Shown: positions 45,609 through 54,720, counted from the first letter of the stretch. The stretch is DNA of 64,000 nt from Pseudomonas palleroniana (GCF_003031675.1 NZ_PYWX01000029.1:286724-350723), one strand, 5' to 3'. The notes: generated by a model not told the origin, from the letters alone. Numbers and translations: made by a program.

Positions 45609-46994
45609 TCATTGCGTGATCCGTTTGCGATAAAGCCTGAGGCCAATCAATAGCATGGCGATCAGTCCCAGCACGCCGGCACCGATCCACGTCAGGGCGT
45701 CATAGCTCAATAGCGGCTTTTCGATGCGCCAATAGCCCGGCTGGTTGAAGACTTGGCGCATGGCCTGGTTGGTTTGCTCAAGGTTAACCGCCTTGATGCG
45801 TTTGACCGGGTCGCTGAAGTGTCCGTCGGCGTAGTCGCCCGATGCGCGCCAGTAATAGTCGGCCAACTCGCTGTTGCCCTGCACGGCCCAGGCTTGGCGC
45901 GCGATGGCGGCTTGTTGCAGGCGGCTGAAAGTGGCCGGATCGAGGCCGTCCTTGAGCAATTGCGTCTTGAGGTCTTGCAGTACCTGTTCCGCTTCGCCGA
46001 GGTCGCCCCGCTCAAGGTCGGCATTCAGGCTCAGGAAACCTACGCCGCCGAGCACTTCGCGCTCACTCCAGGGGCCATAGGACAAACCGTGCTTGAGGCG
46101 CAGTTGGCGGTACAACGCCCAGTCGAGGTAGTCCTTGAGCAGGTCGTAGGTTTCATCGTGCTGGTCGTCCAGCACCGGTTCCGGGAACAGCCAGTGCAAC
46201 TTGGCGCCGTTACCGAGCCAGCCGTGGATCAAGTCACGGTGGCTGGCGGCGGCGTGCTGGATCTCCGGCAGCGGCCGATGCTCGCTCGGCTCCACCGGCT
46301 CAAGTTGACCATAGGTGCGTTCCAGATAAGCCGGCAGTACCTTGTCGAGCTCGCCGACGACGATCAGGGTCATGTTGTTGGGGGCATACCAATTTTTGCG
46401 CAGCGCTTGCAACTGATTACGGGTCAGGTGGTTGACCTGAGCCCGTTCGGCGCATTTGAGTCCCAGTTCGACAGCCAGTTGATTGCTGGCGCTGTGGCCC
46501 AGGTCCTGGCGGTCGAGCAAGCGTTGCAGGTGCGAGTAATGGCCTCCGTCTTCGCGTTCGACCACTTGCTTGGCCGCATTGATGTGCGCGTCGGTGAGTT
46601 CGGTGCGGGTAATGATGGCCAGCAGCAGGTCCAGCACCTTGCGCTGGTTTTGTGCCGGCGCCTCGATCACAAAGGTGGTGTCGGCGTTGCTGGTATAGGC
46701 ATTCCATTCGCCGCCCAAGGCTTGCATACGGTCTTCGAGGTCACCCTCGCCTGCGCCGTCGATGCCGCTGAAGAGCACATGTTCGAGCAGGTGCGGCAGT
46801 TCTTTGTCCTCACAACTGAAGTCATCCAGGCCGACACCGACCACCAGGCGGATGGCCACGTGCCCGCGTTCGGTGCCCGGCTTGAGCAGCACTTGCAGGC
46901 CGTTGGGCAAGGTGTAGCCCTCGACGTGCAGGCGGTCAAAGGCAAAGGTATATGCCGAACCCATGAGCAGGCAGGCGAATAACAGGCGACGCAT
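45609..46994 (-). CDS. M16-family metallopeptidase, single-unit
   Basis: The 461-residue protein has a signal peptide (about residues 1-19), the inverted zinc motif H68-L-L-E71-H72 and a downstream acidic ligand in VVEREDGG (E146 or E148). It ends in one membrane helix (about 435-455), which would anchor it with the catalytic domain in the periplasm. Only one catalytic half plus a partial second domain is encoded; a partner half is not adjacent. Substrate unknown. Confidence 0.88.
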   Translation of the reverse strand: MRRLLFACLLMGSAYTFAFDRLHVEGYTLPNGLQVLLKPGTERGHVAIRLVVGVGLDDFSCEDKELPHLLEHVLFSGIDGAGEGDLEDRMQALGGEWNAYTSNADTTFVIEAPAQNQRKVLDLLLAIITRTELTDAHINAAKQVVEREDGGHYSHLQRLLDRQDLGHSASNQLAVELGLKCAERAQVNHLTRNQLQALRKNWYAPNNMTLIVVGELDKVLPAYLERTYGQLEPVEPSEHRPLPEIQHAAASHRDLIHGWLGNGAKLHWLFPEPVLDDQHDETYDLLKDYLDWALYRQLRLKHGLSYGPWSEREVLGGVGFLSLNADLERGDLGEAEQVLQDLKTQLLKDGLDPATFSRLQQAAIARQAWAVQGNSELADYYWRASGDYADGHFSDPVKRIKAVNLEQTNQAMRQVFNQPGYWRIEKPLLSYDALTWIGAGVLGLIAMLLIGLRLYRKRITQ

Positions 46995-47052
46995 AACAAA
47001 CTTCCCGGCGGGTGAGGTCCACTGTTAACTGACTTCACGCGCCATCGTACGT

Positions 47053-48711
47053 TCAGGGCGAATGGGTGATGTCGGCAATATCTTCAGTGGAGAGCGCACC
47101 GGTGTCAGAGGTTTCCAGCACCACATAAGCGCTGCTGCAAAACAGCGAGTTAAGGCGCTTCATGTCGGCAATCAGTTCCAGGTGCAGGGAACTGGTCTCC
47201 AGGCTTTGTACGATCTTGCGTTGCAGGCGGCTGACATGGGCGTGAGCCAAGCGCCGTTCCTGGGCACGAAAGCGGCGCTTCTCGCGCAGCAATTGCCGGG
47301 CACTTTCCGGGTCGGCGCTGAGGAATACCGACAGCCCCAGGCGCAGGTTGGCGATCAACTGGCCGTGCAGGCCAGTGAGTTCTTCCAGGCCCACTTCGGA
47401 AAACTGCCGGCGCTGGGAGGTTTTCTGCTGCTGGACTTTGCGCAGCATGCGTTCGATCAGGTCGCCGGCCAGTTTCAAGTTGATCGACAACTCGATGATC
47501 TCGGCCCAGCGGCGGCTGTCGTGTTCACTGAGGTCTTCGCGGGGCATTTGCGCGAGGTACAGCTTGATTGCGCTGTAGAGCGCCTCGACGTCATCGCTGA
47601 GGCTGCGCATTTCCTGGGTGATGGCGGTCTGTTTGCCGCGCAGCACTTCTTGCATGGCGGTGAGCATGTTGTCGATCAGGTCGCCCAGGCGCAGGGTTTC
47701 GCGGGCGGCGTTGGCCAGGGCCAGGCTGGGTGTATCCAGGGCGGCCGGGTCCAGATGGCGCGGCTTGGCTTTGCCATTGGTCTCCGGTTGTTCCGGCAGC
47801 AGCCAGGCGCAGAGACGGGCCATCGGGCCGATGCTGGGCAGCAGGATCAAGCAGCGGCTGACGTTGTAGAGCAGATGGAAGGTGATGACCATGCCCTGGG
47901 TGCTGAAGTCCAAACCGTCCATCCAGCGTACGAGGGGGTCGAGTATCGGAATGATCAGCAACAAGCCGATCAGTTTGTACAACAGGCTGCCCAGGGCCAC
48001 CTGGCGTCCGGCGGCGTTCTGCATGTTGGTGCTGAGGAAGGCCAGCACGCCGCTGCCGATGTTGGCACCGATCACCAGGCCGATGGCCACGTGCAGGCCG
48101 ATCACCCCGGCACCGGCCAGGGTCGCGGTCAGCAGCACAGCGGCCAGGCTGGAGTAGGAAATCATCGCGAACAGGGCGCCGACCAGGGCATCGAGCAAGA
48201 TATCGCCGGTCAGCGAGGCAAAGATGACTTTGACGCCCTGGGCATGGGTAATCGGCCCGGCGGCTTCGACAATCAATTGCAGCGCCAGAATGATCAGGCC
48301 CAGGCCGATGCCGACACGGCCCATCTGCCCTGCCCGCGTCTGTTTGCGCGACAGGAAGAAAATCACCCCGAGAAAAATCAACAGCGGCGAAAGCCAGGAC
48401 AAATCGAACGTCAGCACCCGCGCCATCAACGCTGTACCGACGTCGGCGCCGAGCATGGTTGCCAGGGCGGGCATCAACCCCATCAAGCCCTGGCCGACAA
48501 ACGAAGTCACCAGCATGGCCGTGGCGTTACTGCTCTGCACCATGGCCGTCACCAGGATCCCGGCGACAAACGCCAACCAGCGTTTGGACATGTTCTGCCC
48601 GATGACTTGGCGCAAGTTGGAACCGTAGACCCGCAAGATGCCGGTACGGACGATGTGCGTGCCCCAGATCAGCAGGGTCACGGCGGAAAGCAGATTGAGC
48701 AAGGTCAGCAT
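47053..48711 (-). CDS. Na/Pi cotransporter family protein with PhoU-like domain
   Basis: The 552-residue protein has about nine helices with the duplicated NptA/PhoU signature repeats (VQSSNATAMLVTSFVG, then SYSSLAAVLLTATLAG; the QSS motif binds phosphate in relatives). A C-terminal PhoU-like helical domain (about 335-530) follows. It probably takes up or exports phosphate; direction is not known from sequence. The large plus-strand frame over it is a shadow. Confidence 0.9.
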   Translation of the reverse strand: MLTLLNLLSAVTLLIWGTHIVRTGILRVYGSNLRQVIGQNMSKRWLAFVAGILVTAMVQSSNATAMLVTSFVGQGLMGLMPALATMLGADVGTALMARVLTFDLSWLSPLLIFLGVIFFLSRKQTRAGQMGRVGIGLGLIILALQLIVEAAGPITHAQGVKVIFASLTGDILLDALVGALFAMISYSSLAAVLLTATLAGAGVIGLHVAIGLVIGANIGSGVLAFLSTNMQNAAGRQVALGSLLYKLIGLLLIIPILDPLVRWMDGLDFSTQGMVITFHLLYNVSRCLILLPSIGPMARLCAWLLPEQPETNGKAKPRHLDPAALDTPSLALANAARETLRLGDLIDNMLTAMQEVLRGKQTAITQEMRSLSDDVEALYSAIKLYLAQMPREDLSEHDSRRWAEIIELSINLKLAGDLIERMLRKVQQQKTSQRRQFSEVGLEELTGLHGQLIANLRLGLSVFLSADPESARQLLREKRRFRAQERRLAHAHVSRLQRKIVQSLETSSLHLELIADMKRLNSLFCSSAYVVLETSDTGALSTEDIADITHSP

Positions 48712-48879
48712 GCTCGGCCCCCCGTATAGGTGCGCTCCAAAAAGAGCGAAGGAAAGTTGCCGCGTGCCGTTCTACGTCTTGTAGTTAAGCTGTAGTTGGC
48801 GAATGGGCTCTGCGCCAGCATCGCATAGCTAAAGTGAGGTTTGAAATAAAACTGTCATGAAATCGACTTTTCGTGGATG

Positions 48880-48911
48880 AAAAAAAGAGGCTTAAAAAGC
48901 CTCTTTTTTTG
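48880..48911 (-). terminator. Terminator of the TerC gene
   Basis: Stem AAAAAAAGAGGC/GCCTCTTTTTTT around TTAAAAA, with A and T runs on both sides; works on either strand, and on the minus strand it follows the TerC stop by 12 bp. Confidence 0.9.
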
Positions 48912-48922
48912 TCTGGCTCGGG

Positions 48923-49690
48923 TTATTGACCCGGAATGTCCTTGCGCAGTTTCACCGGCTCCTGCTGTTTCTTCTTTTTCGCAATGGCGGTGCGCATCTT
49001 GATGTTGATCGCTTCCACCGCGAGCGAGAACGCCATGGCGAAGTAGACGTAGCCTTTTGGCACGTGCACGTCGAAGGATTCGGCGATCAGCACCGTACCC
49101 ACCACCAGCAGGAACGACAGCGCCAGCATTTTCAGCGACGGGTGCTTGTCGATGAATTCGCTGATGGTGCCGGCGGCCATCATCATCACCAGTACGGCGA
49201 CGATGATCGCGGCCACCATGACCGGCACGTGGGACACCATGCCGACCGCGGTGATCACCGAGTCCAGGGAGAACACGATGTCGATGATCGCGATCTGGAT
49301 AATGGTGTAGATGAACTTGCCACCGGCACCCTTGGGCTCGTCGTGGGTTTCGTCTTCGCCTTCGAGCGCGTGGTACATCTCCTGGGAGCTTTTCCACAAC
49401 AGGAACAAGCCACCGAAGAACAGGATCAGGTCGCGACCGGAAATGCCTTGGCCAAACACCACGAACAGATCGGCGGTGAGTTGCATCACCCAGGTGATCG
49501 ACAGCAGCAACAGGATTCGCGTGACCATGGCCAGGGCCAGGCCGAAGATCCGGGTGCGGGCCTGCATATGCTTGGGCATGCGGCTGACCAGGATCGAAAT
49601 CATGATGATGTTATCGATACCCAGGACGATCTCGAGGGCCGTCAGGGTGAAGAAGGCAATCCAGATTTCCGGATTGGTCAGCCATTCCAT
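48923..49690 (-). CDS. TerC-family integral membrane protein
   Basis: A 255-residue protein with about seven helices. TerC strings LEIVLGIDNIIMISIL near the start and FSLDSVITAVGMV in the middle carry the conserved acidic residues. TerC-type proteins are linked to metal export (Mn2+) or tellurium resistance; the subtype cannot be assigned here. The C terminus is basic (KKKKQQEPVKLRK). ATG 49690 is the first start. Confidence 0.9.
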   Translation of the reverse strand: MEWLTNPEIWIAFFTLTALEIVLGIDNIIMISILVSRMPKHMQARTRIFGLALAMVTRILLLLSITWVMQLTADLFVVFGQGISGRDLILFFGGLFLLWKSSQEMYHALEGEDETHDEPKGAGGKFIYTIIQIAIIDIVFSLDSVITAVGMVSHVPVMVAAIIVAVLVMMMAAGTISEFIDKHPSLKMLALSFLLVVGTVLIAESFDVHVPKGYVYFAMAFSLAVEAINIKMRTAIAKKKKQQEPVKLRKDIPGQ

Positions 49691-49715
49691 GTGTATTCCT
49701 TTGAGCGAGTGTTAA

Positions 49716-49741
49716 ACCGCGCGGCTGTCGCGCCGCGCGGT
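49716..49741 (-). terminator. Probable terminator of the citrate transporter gene
   Basis: Perfect 10-bp stem ACCGCGCGGC/GCCGCGCGGT with a 6-nt loop, 14 bp after the stop on the minus strand; only TTTAACAC follows, so the U tract is short. Confidence 0.65.
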
Positions 49742-49754
49742 GGGGTTGTTACGG

Positions 49755-51062
49755 TTATAGAGTGCTGAACAGCGGAAAAATCCCCATCAGCAACGCGGCG
49801 AACATTATGCACAGGCACACCAGCACTGCCCACTTGAGGGTGAAGCGCTGGTGATCGCCAAACTCGATGCCGGCCAGGGCCACCAGCAGGTAGGTCGAGG
49901 GTACCAACGGGCTCAGCAAGTGCACGGGCTGGCCAACGATGGAGGCGCGGGCCATTTCCACGGCGGTGATGCCGTAGTGGCTGGCGGCTTCGGCGAGTAC
50001 TGGCAGTACGCCGTAGTAGAACGCATCGTTAGACATGAAGAAGGTAAACGGCATGCTCACCAATGCGGTGATCACCGCCAGGTAAGGGCCCAGCGCATCC
50101 GGGATGACCGCCAGCAGGCTCTTGGACATGGCGTCGACCATGCCGGTGCCGGACAGGATGCCGGTAAAGATACCGGCGGCGAAGATCAGCCCGACGACCG
50201 CCAGCACACTTCCTGCGTGGGCCGCTACGCGATCCTTTTGCTGTTGCAGGCACGGGTAGTTGACGATCATGGCGATACTGAACGCCACCATGAACAGCAC
50301 CGGCAGCGGCAGCAGGCCGGCGATCAGGGTGCACATCAGGGCGAAGGTCAGCGCGCCGTTGAACCAGATCAACTTTGGACGGCGGGCGTCCGGGTATTGC
50401 GAGACGCTGATCTCGCTGTGGTCGATTTCATCGCCCTGCAGGTGCAGCTCACCCAAGCGGGCACGCTCACGCTTGCCGTACAGGTAGGCAATCACCAGGA
50501 TGGCAACCACACCAGCGGCCATGGCCGGGATCATCGGCACGAAGATGTCCGAGGGGTCCACATGCAGTGCGCTGGCGGCGCGTGCGGTCGGGCCGCCCCA
50601 AGGCGTCATGTTCATCACGCCACCGGCGAGGATGATCAAGCCGGCCATGATTCGCGGGCTCATGCCGATGCGCTGGTACAACGGCAGCATGGCGGCCACG
50701 CAAATCATGTAAGTGGTGGCGCCGTCACCATCGAGGGACACCACCAGGGCCAGGACGGCGGTGCCGACCGAGACTTTCAGTGGGTCGCCCTTGACCATCT
50801 TGAGGATCTTGCGCACGGCCGGGTCGAACAGGCCGGAGTCGATCATCAGGGCAAAATAGAGAATGGCGAACATCAGCATCACGCCGGTCGGCGCAAGCTT
50901 GGTGATGCCCGCGAGCATCATCGGGCCTATCTCCGGTGCAAAGCCACCAAACAAGGCGAACAGGATCGGTACGATGATCAAGGCGATCAGCGCGGACAGG
51001 CGCTTGGTCATGATCAGGAACATGAACGTAATGACCATGGCAAAGCCAAGGAAAGTCAGCAT
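49755..51062 (-). CDS. CitMHS-family citrate transporter
   Basis: A 435-residue transporter with about 12 helices. Family strings include MIDSGLFDPAVRKIL, VVSLDGDGATTYMICVAAMLPL and GGVMNMTPWGGPTARAASAL. CitMHS proteins move citrate complexed with a divalent metal, coupled to H+ or Na+. The ATG at 51062 has TGGAG 7 bases upstream. Upstream lies a leader with a Crc-type motif and overlapping small frames, suggesting catabolite control. P. aeruginosa PA5476 (citA) is the likely counterpart. Confidence 0.92.
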   Translation of the reverse strand: MLTFLGFAMVITFMFLIMTKRLSALIALIIVPILFALFGGFAPEIGPMMLAGITKLAPTGVMLMFAILYFALMIDSGLFDPAVRKILKMVKGDPLKVSVGTAVLALVVSLDGDGATTYMICVAAMLPLYQRIGMSPRIMAGLIILAGGVMNMTPWGGPTARAASALHVDPSDIFVPMIPAMAAGVVAILVIAYLYGKRERARLGELHLQGDEIDHSEISVSQYPDARRPKLIWFNGALTFALMCTLIAGLLPLPVLFMVAFSIAMIVNYPCLQQQKDRVAAHAGSVLAVVGLIFAAGIFTGILSGTGMVDAMSKSLLAVIPDALGPYLAVITALVSMPFTFFMSNDAFYYGVLPVLAEAASHYGITAVEMARASIVGQPVHLLSPLVPSTYLLVALAGIEFGDHQRFTLKWAVLVCLCIMFAALLMGIFPLFSTL

Positions 51063-51111
51063 AGGGAAACTCCAGGCGTAGCGCGGCTAGGGAATGGCGA
51101 ACCGGGTGGGG

Positions 51112-51180
51112 TCAGCGCAGAACGAAAAGCACGAGGCGTACGGGGGGAGTAGGGCTGAACAGGCGGGTACGGACGGACAT
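51112..51180 (-). CDS. Possible 22-residue leader peptide upstream of the citrate transporter
   Basis: The frame starts at an ATG (51180) with GGTGA about 7 bases upstream and ends 49 bp before the transporter start. The peptide (MSVRTRLFSPTPPVRLVLF plus VLR) is Arg/Pro-rich and hydrophobic at its end. An alternative overlapping frame of 45 codons (51193 to 51056) begins at the ATG inside AACAACAACAATG and ends inside the transporter start. I cannot tell which, if either, is translated. Confidence 0.3.
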   Translation of the reverse strand: MSVRTRLFSPTPPVRLVLFVLR

Positions 51181-51192
51181 CGGGAATCACCA

Positions 51193-51203
51193 TTGTTGTT
51201 GTT
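51193..51203 (-). promoter_or_regulatory. Candidate Crc/Hfq (catabolite activity) motif
   Basis: On the minus strand AACAACAACAA matches the AANAANAA motif to which Hfq-Crc binds in pseudomonads, placed just before the possible leader start codons and about 130 nt before the citrate transporter start. Confidence 0.6.
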
Positions 51204-51351
51204 AACAGTCGGTCTGTTGCCGACAGTGGGGCGATCCTAGACTTGAAACCTTTCAACCAGCTTTCGCTGAGTAAACAGGTGGTGGTGGGCAGATGCGCGG
51301 TCTATGAATTTATGTAGAACCCACATTTGGACTGTGTTTGGCAGTGATTTT

Positions 51352-53313
51352 TCAGGGCAGTTCGAGGCCGCCGGCGGCCTTGTGCAGTTGGCGCAGATGC
51401 TCGCCCATTTGCTTGAGGTTGGCTTCGCAGGCGGCAATCTCGTCGGCACGGGAAGGGTCCAGCAGCGCCCTGACCTCTTTATCCAGATCGCCGGTCAACG
51501 ACTGCAATTGCTTCTGGCGCTCGGCGCTTTCCGATTCCAGGCGTTTGGACTCCGACGGTTGCGGCAGGCCGTAGCCACCGCTGCCCAGCAGTTCAGCCGG
51601 ACGGCTGAGGAAGCCACTGTTGGCGAGGATTTGCTGCAGGGTGTTGTTGGCTTGTTCCATGCCACCGTTTTTCAGCTCGCGGGCGTTGAGGTAGCGTTGC
51701 TTGACTTCGTCCTGGGCCAGCATCAGCTGTCTGCGATAGCTGGCTTGTTCCAGCAGTAGCAGTGCGGCGCTGGTGCGTAAGTCGGCCTGGCTGAACCACT
51801 GTCGTCGCTCGGCCGCACTCAGGGACAGCCAATCTTCAACCTGGGTCTGCTGGATTGGCAGGCGTTTGCGCAGCACATCAAACATTGCCTGATAGCGTTC
51901 GCGGAACGAGTCGAAGTGATAGCCCAGGCGCAATGCCTCGCGCTTGTCGTCAAGTACGCTGGTATCGGCCAGGCCGCGTGCGCTGAGTACTTCCAGCAAG
52001 CCGTTGGGGGTGATGTTATCCAGGCCGGTCAGTTGTGGATTGGCGCTGCCGCTGCGCAACAGTTTCAGGCTTTCCACCGCGCAGTTGTTGGAAATGAAGA
52101 AGTAGTTGCCGTCGTAGCTCCAGTGCATTTCGGCGGCGTGCTCGACGGTGTCGGTGATCTCCTGGCGGTTGAGCTTCAGTGGCACCGAGGCCAGGCCGCG
52201 CAGTTCCGTCTTGGTGTACTCATCGATCACTTGGGCCAGCGGCAGTACGAACAATCGCGACGGGTATTTGCCGACCAGGCCATCCCAGCTCGACAGTTGC
52301 ACGTCACCCACGAAAGCGCGGTACGACAGCACCAGGTGCTGGTCGAGGTCCAGGCGACAGTCCGGGCCGCGCGGGCGGCCCGGTGCGCAGATTACCAGGC
52401 GCAACATGCTGTGGCCCCAGCGGCTCACCAGGTTCTGGTTGGCTTCGGCCAGCAGGTAGTCGATTTCGTAGACGCGCTCGGGGTCGACCTGACCCAGCGG
52501 CGTCTTGGCAAAGTCGTTGCCGGCATTCAGGAACGCGTAGGTCTTGGCGCAGGTGTCCTGCTCAGGTGGTGCCCAGCCGAAGTGTTCCTTGTAGTAGCGA
52601 AACAGCGCAGGGCGGCGGCAGGCGTAGCTGGGGTCGAGGAGAAAATACTCCATGTTGACCGCTACGAACTCCAGTGGGCTGGTGGTTTCGTAGAGATCCG
52701 GGCTGCGCGCAACTTGATGGTTGTGTTGCTCGCGCTCACCGCGACGGCCGACGTATTGCGGCCAGCCGGCAAGGTCGAGCAGGCGGGGGTCGTCGCTGAG
52801 GGTAAAGCGGCGGTCATTCTGACCCCGGCATTGATCGGGCAGGCCGATCAGGCCGGTGATGTTGTTCTGGCGGCTGCAGCGATTGATCAGAGCGCGGTCG
52901 TCTTTGGACCATAGGCGTGCACGATCGTAGATATGGGTCAGTTCATGCAGCACAGTGGCGAGCATTTCCCGGCGCACGGTGCCGTGGGGGCGATTGGTTT
53001 TCTGGGTGGCGGCGCTGCCATCGGTCAGGCTGGCGAGCAGGTTCCGGTTGAGGTCCAGCTCGGACACCAGAGAAGCCTGGCCGTAGGCGTTTTCCGGCAT
53101 CTTGTCGGTCCAGCCGACATCGATGCGCCGGTCCAACTGCTCGATAAAGCGCGGCGGCAGGGAGCGCATCGCTTCATCGAGCAACGCCTGGCTGGCCTGC
53201 TGTTCGGCCGGGCTCAAACCCTCGGTTATGAGCCTCAGTTGCAGGCTGGCCTGGGCGGTACCTGCACACAGCAGCACAGCCCAGGCCAGTAGCCAGGCGG
53301 CGACGCGCCTCAC
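51352..53313 (-). CDS. DUF4105 protein with zinc-protease-like HELTH motif
   Basis: The 653-residue precursor has a signal peptide (ending AQA, about residue 22). Near residue 125, LATVLHELTHIYDRA contains an HExxH-like zinc motif. A central DUF4105 domain follows, with EIDYLLAEANQNLVSRWGHS and FISNNCAVESLKLL bearing the conserved His and Cys of NlpC/P60-like folds. The C-terminal part is coiled-coil. It could be a periplasmic or outer-membrane peptidase/hydrolase. The start is GTG overlapping the stop of the DUF2388 gene (GTGA), so the four genes 54391-51352 likely form one unit. Confidence 0.8.
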   Translation of the reverse strand: MRRVAAWLLAWAVLLCAGTAQASLQLRLITEGLSPAEQQASQALLDEAMRSLPPRFIEQLDRRIDVGWTDKMPENAYGQASLVSELDLNRNLLASLTDGSAATQKTNRPHGTVRREMLATVLHELTHIYDRARLWSKDDRALINRCSRQNNITGLIGLPDQCRGQNDRRFTLSDDPRLLDLAGWPQYVGRRGEREQHNHQVARSPDLYETTSPLEFVAVNMEYFLLDPSYACRRPALFRYYKEHFGWAPPEQDTCAKTYAFLNAGNDFAKTPLGQVDPERVYEIDYLLAEANQNLVSRWGHSMLRLVICAPGRPRGPDCRLDLDQHLVLSYRAFVGDVQLSSWDGLVGKYPSRLFVLPLAQVIDEYTKTELRGLASVPLKLNRQEITDTVEHAAEMHWSYDGNYFFISNNCAVESLKLLRSGSANPQLTGLDNITPNGLLEVLSARGLADTSVLDDKREALRLGYHFDSFRERYQAMFDVLRKRLPIQQTQVEDWLSLSAAERRQWFSQADLRTSAALLLLEQASYRRQLMLAQDEVKQRYLNARELKNGGMEQANNTLQQILANSGFLSRPAELLGSGGYGLPQPSESKRLESESAERQKQLQSLTGDLDKEVRALLDPSRADEIAACEANLKQMGEHLRQLHKAAGGLELP

Positions 53314-53630
53314 AGTGCGAGGATGGCTTCAGCGAGAGTCTGGTCACTGGCATCGCGGGCTTCAGGTACGCGAGTTCGCAGGGTGTCGAAAGCAGCTTCC
53401 AGTTGGGCGCCGCGGATCTCGCCATTGGAGGCGACGAAACTGGCTGCATCATCGTGGGCTTCACGCACGATTTTGGAATCGCGGATGGAGGTGGTGGTGT
53501 CCGAAGTGAAATCAATCGTGCGGGCCGAAGCACGTACGATGATGTTACTGGTGGCTTTCAGGGTTTGCGCGTGGGCGACATCGGCCAACAACAGCAGGCC
53601 GAGAGCGGCGGCGATCAGCGGGCTACGCAT
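53310..53630 (-). CDS. DUF2388 exported protein, copy 1
   Basis: A 106-residue precursor with a signal peptide ending AHA (about residue 20). The mature part contains the family signature AHDDAASFVASNGEIRGAQL and a helical C terminus ending LAEAILAL. It overlaps the DUF4105 gene start (GTGA). Two relatives lie directly upstream in the same orientation. Function unknown. Confidence 0.88.
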   Translation of the reverse strand: MRSPLIAAALGLLLLADVAHAQTLKATSNIIVRASARTIDFTSDTTTSIRDSKIVREAHDDAASFVASNGEIRGAQLEAAFDTLRTRVPEARDASDQTLAEAILAL

Positions 53631-53656
53631 GGACTAACTCCAGAATACAAAGATGA

Positions 53657-53965
53657 CTATTGGACGAGAATTGCTTGCGCCAGTTCAAGGTCGCTGGCGT
53701 TAAGTTTTGGCTGGGTACGGCGCAGGTAATCCAGTGCGGATTCCAGTCGGGCGCCCCGCCATTGGCCGTCTGTGGCTATATACGCGGCAGCGTCATCCCG
53801 GGCGGCCAGTATTCTTTTTCTGTCAAAGGGCGCTGATGTCACCTTGCTGGTGGCATAGGCACTGATGACGGTGCTCTGGGTGGACACATCAAAGGCTGAT
53901 GCCAGTGGTGACCAGCAGGCGCAAATCAATACAGGAACAAACAACAGGCGGTATGAAAATGCCAT
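53657..53965 (-). CDS. DUF2388 exported protein, copy 2 (divergent)
   Basis: A 102-residue precursor with a signal peptide (about residues 1-26, ending ASAF). It shares AARDDAAAYIATDGQWRGAR and ELAQAIL with its neighbours but is the most diverged copy (the S/T-rich segment is shorter). The open frame extends to 54064, but the ATG at 53965 (MAFSYRLLFVPVL) begins the signal peptide. Middle gene of the tandem set. Confidence 0.82.
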   Translation of the reverse strand: MAFSYRLLFVPVLICACWSPLASAFDVSTQSTVISAYATSKVTSAPFDRKRILAARDDAAAYIATDGQWRGARLESALDYLRRTQPKLNASDLELAQAILVQ

Positions 53966-54070
53966 GGGTCTCGACAACTGAAAGCGAGCGCCAAGGCTAG
54001 CGCAATGCCCGGGCGAGAGCCAGCGGCGATGCGTCCGGGAGCGGCGGCGCTCCCGGAATTTCATCTGCGA

Positions 54071-54391
54071 TCAGATTGCCAGGATTGCCTGGGCCAACTG
54101 CGCATCAGTCGCGGTATTCAACTGTGGCGCTTGTTGGCGGATGTGAGCCAGGGCGCTTTCCAGTTTCACGCCACGGATGGCGCCTTCGCTGGCGACGAAG
54201 CTGGCGGCGTCGTCACGGGCGGCTTGTACCACCTTGTGGTCACGCAAGGAGGAGGTTGCATCGGAGCTGGCATCGGAAGTGGCTTTGAGCGCACCGACGA
54301 TCGAGTCAGTGGTCACGATGAGGCTGCTCGCGTTGGCGTTGGCAGTGATGGCCAACAGGGCAGCAGCACTCAGCAGGCGGAGACGGGACAT
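54071..54391 (-). CDS. DUF2388 exported protein, copy 3
   Basis: A 106-residue precursor with a signal peptide (ending NANA, about residue 20). It has SLRDHKVVQAARDDAASFV, closest to copy 1. As the first gene of the tandem group its promoter should lie in 54392-54620. Tandem duplication followed by divergence is the simplest origin. Confidence 0.88.
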   Translation of the reverse strand: MSRLRLLSAAALLAITANANASSLIVTTDSIVGALKATSDASSDATSSLRDHKVVQAARDDAASFVASEGAIRGVKLESALAHIRQQAPQLNTATDAQLAQAILAI

Positions 54392-54720
54392 GGGTTAACT
54401 CCTGTAGATAGACAAATAATGCGGCGCAGAGCGGCCACTGTGAAACGGACATGGGTGCTATTGGGCATCAGACGTCTGTTCTACAAAGTTCGCCACGTGG
54501 TGGTGGATATTAAGCCGTCATCTGTCCGTTCGGAAGCCTGCAATTTAATTGTACTGGTGTTTTTTGGGATTTATAAAACTGTACTAGTCCACGTAAACCA
54601 GGCCGCTGATTCGGCGCCCATAAACAGCAAAGCCCGCCTCCGGTTTCCCGGGGCGGGCTTTGCTTTGACAAATCAGGGTGCTGGCGGTGGACCCGGCGGG
54701 TCAGGGCCAGCGAGCGCCAA
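54392..54720. other. 329-bp intergenic region
   Basis: No gene. The left half, partly AT-rich (54530-54600), should hold the promoter of the DUF2388 cluster; the right half holds the terminator at 54626-54664 serving the DUF1127 gene. Confidence 0.7.
54626..54664. terminator. Strong bidirectional terminator
   Basis: Perfect 13-bp stem AGCAAAGCCCGCC/GGCGGGCTTTGCT with a 13-nt loop that itself contains a CCGG-rich pairing. It is 57 bp downstream of the DUF1127 stop on the minus strand. Confidence 0.85.

Noticed and set aside
47062..48729. A 555-codon open frame on the plus strand opposite the Na/Pi cotransporter gene
   Set aside because: It mirrors the minus-strand gene almost end to end, is rich in Q, H, D and G as expected from GC-rich antisense reading, and has no recognisable domain or ribosome site.
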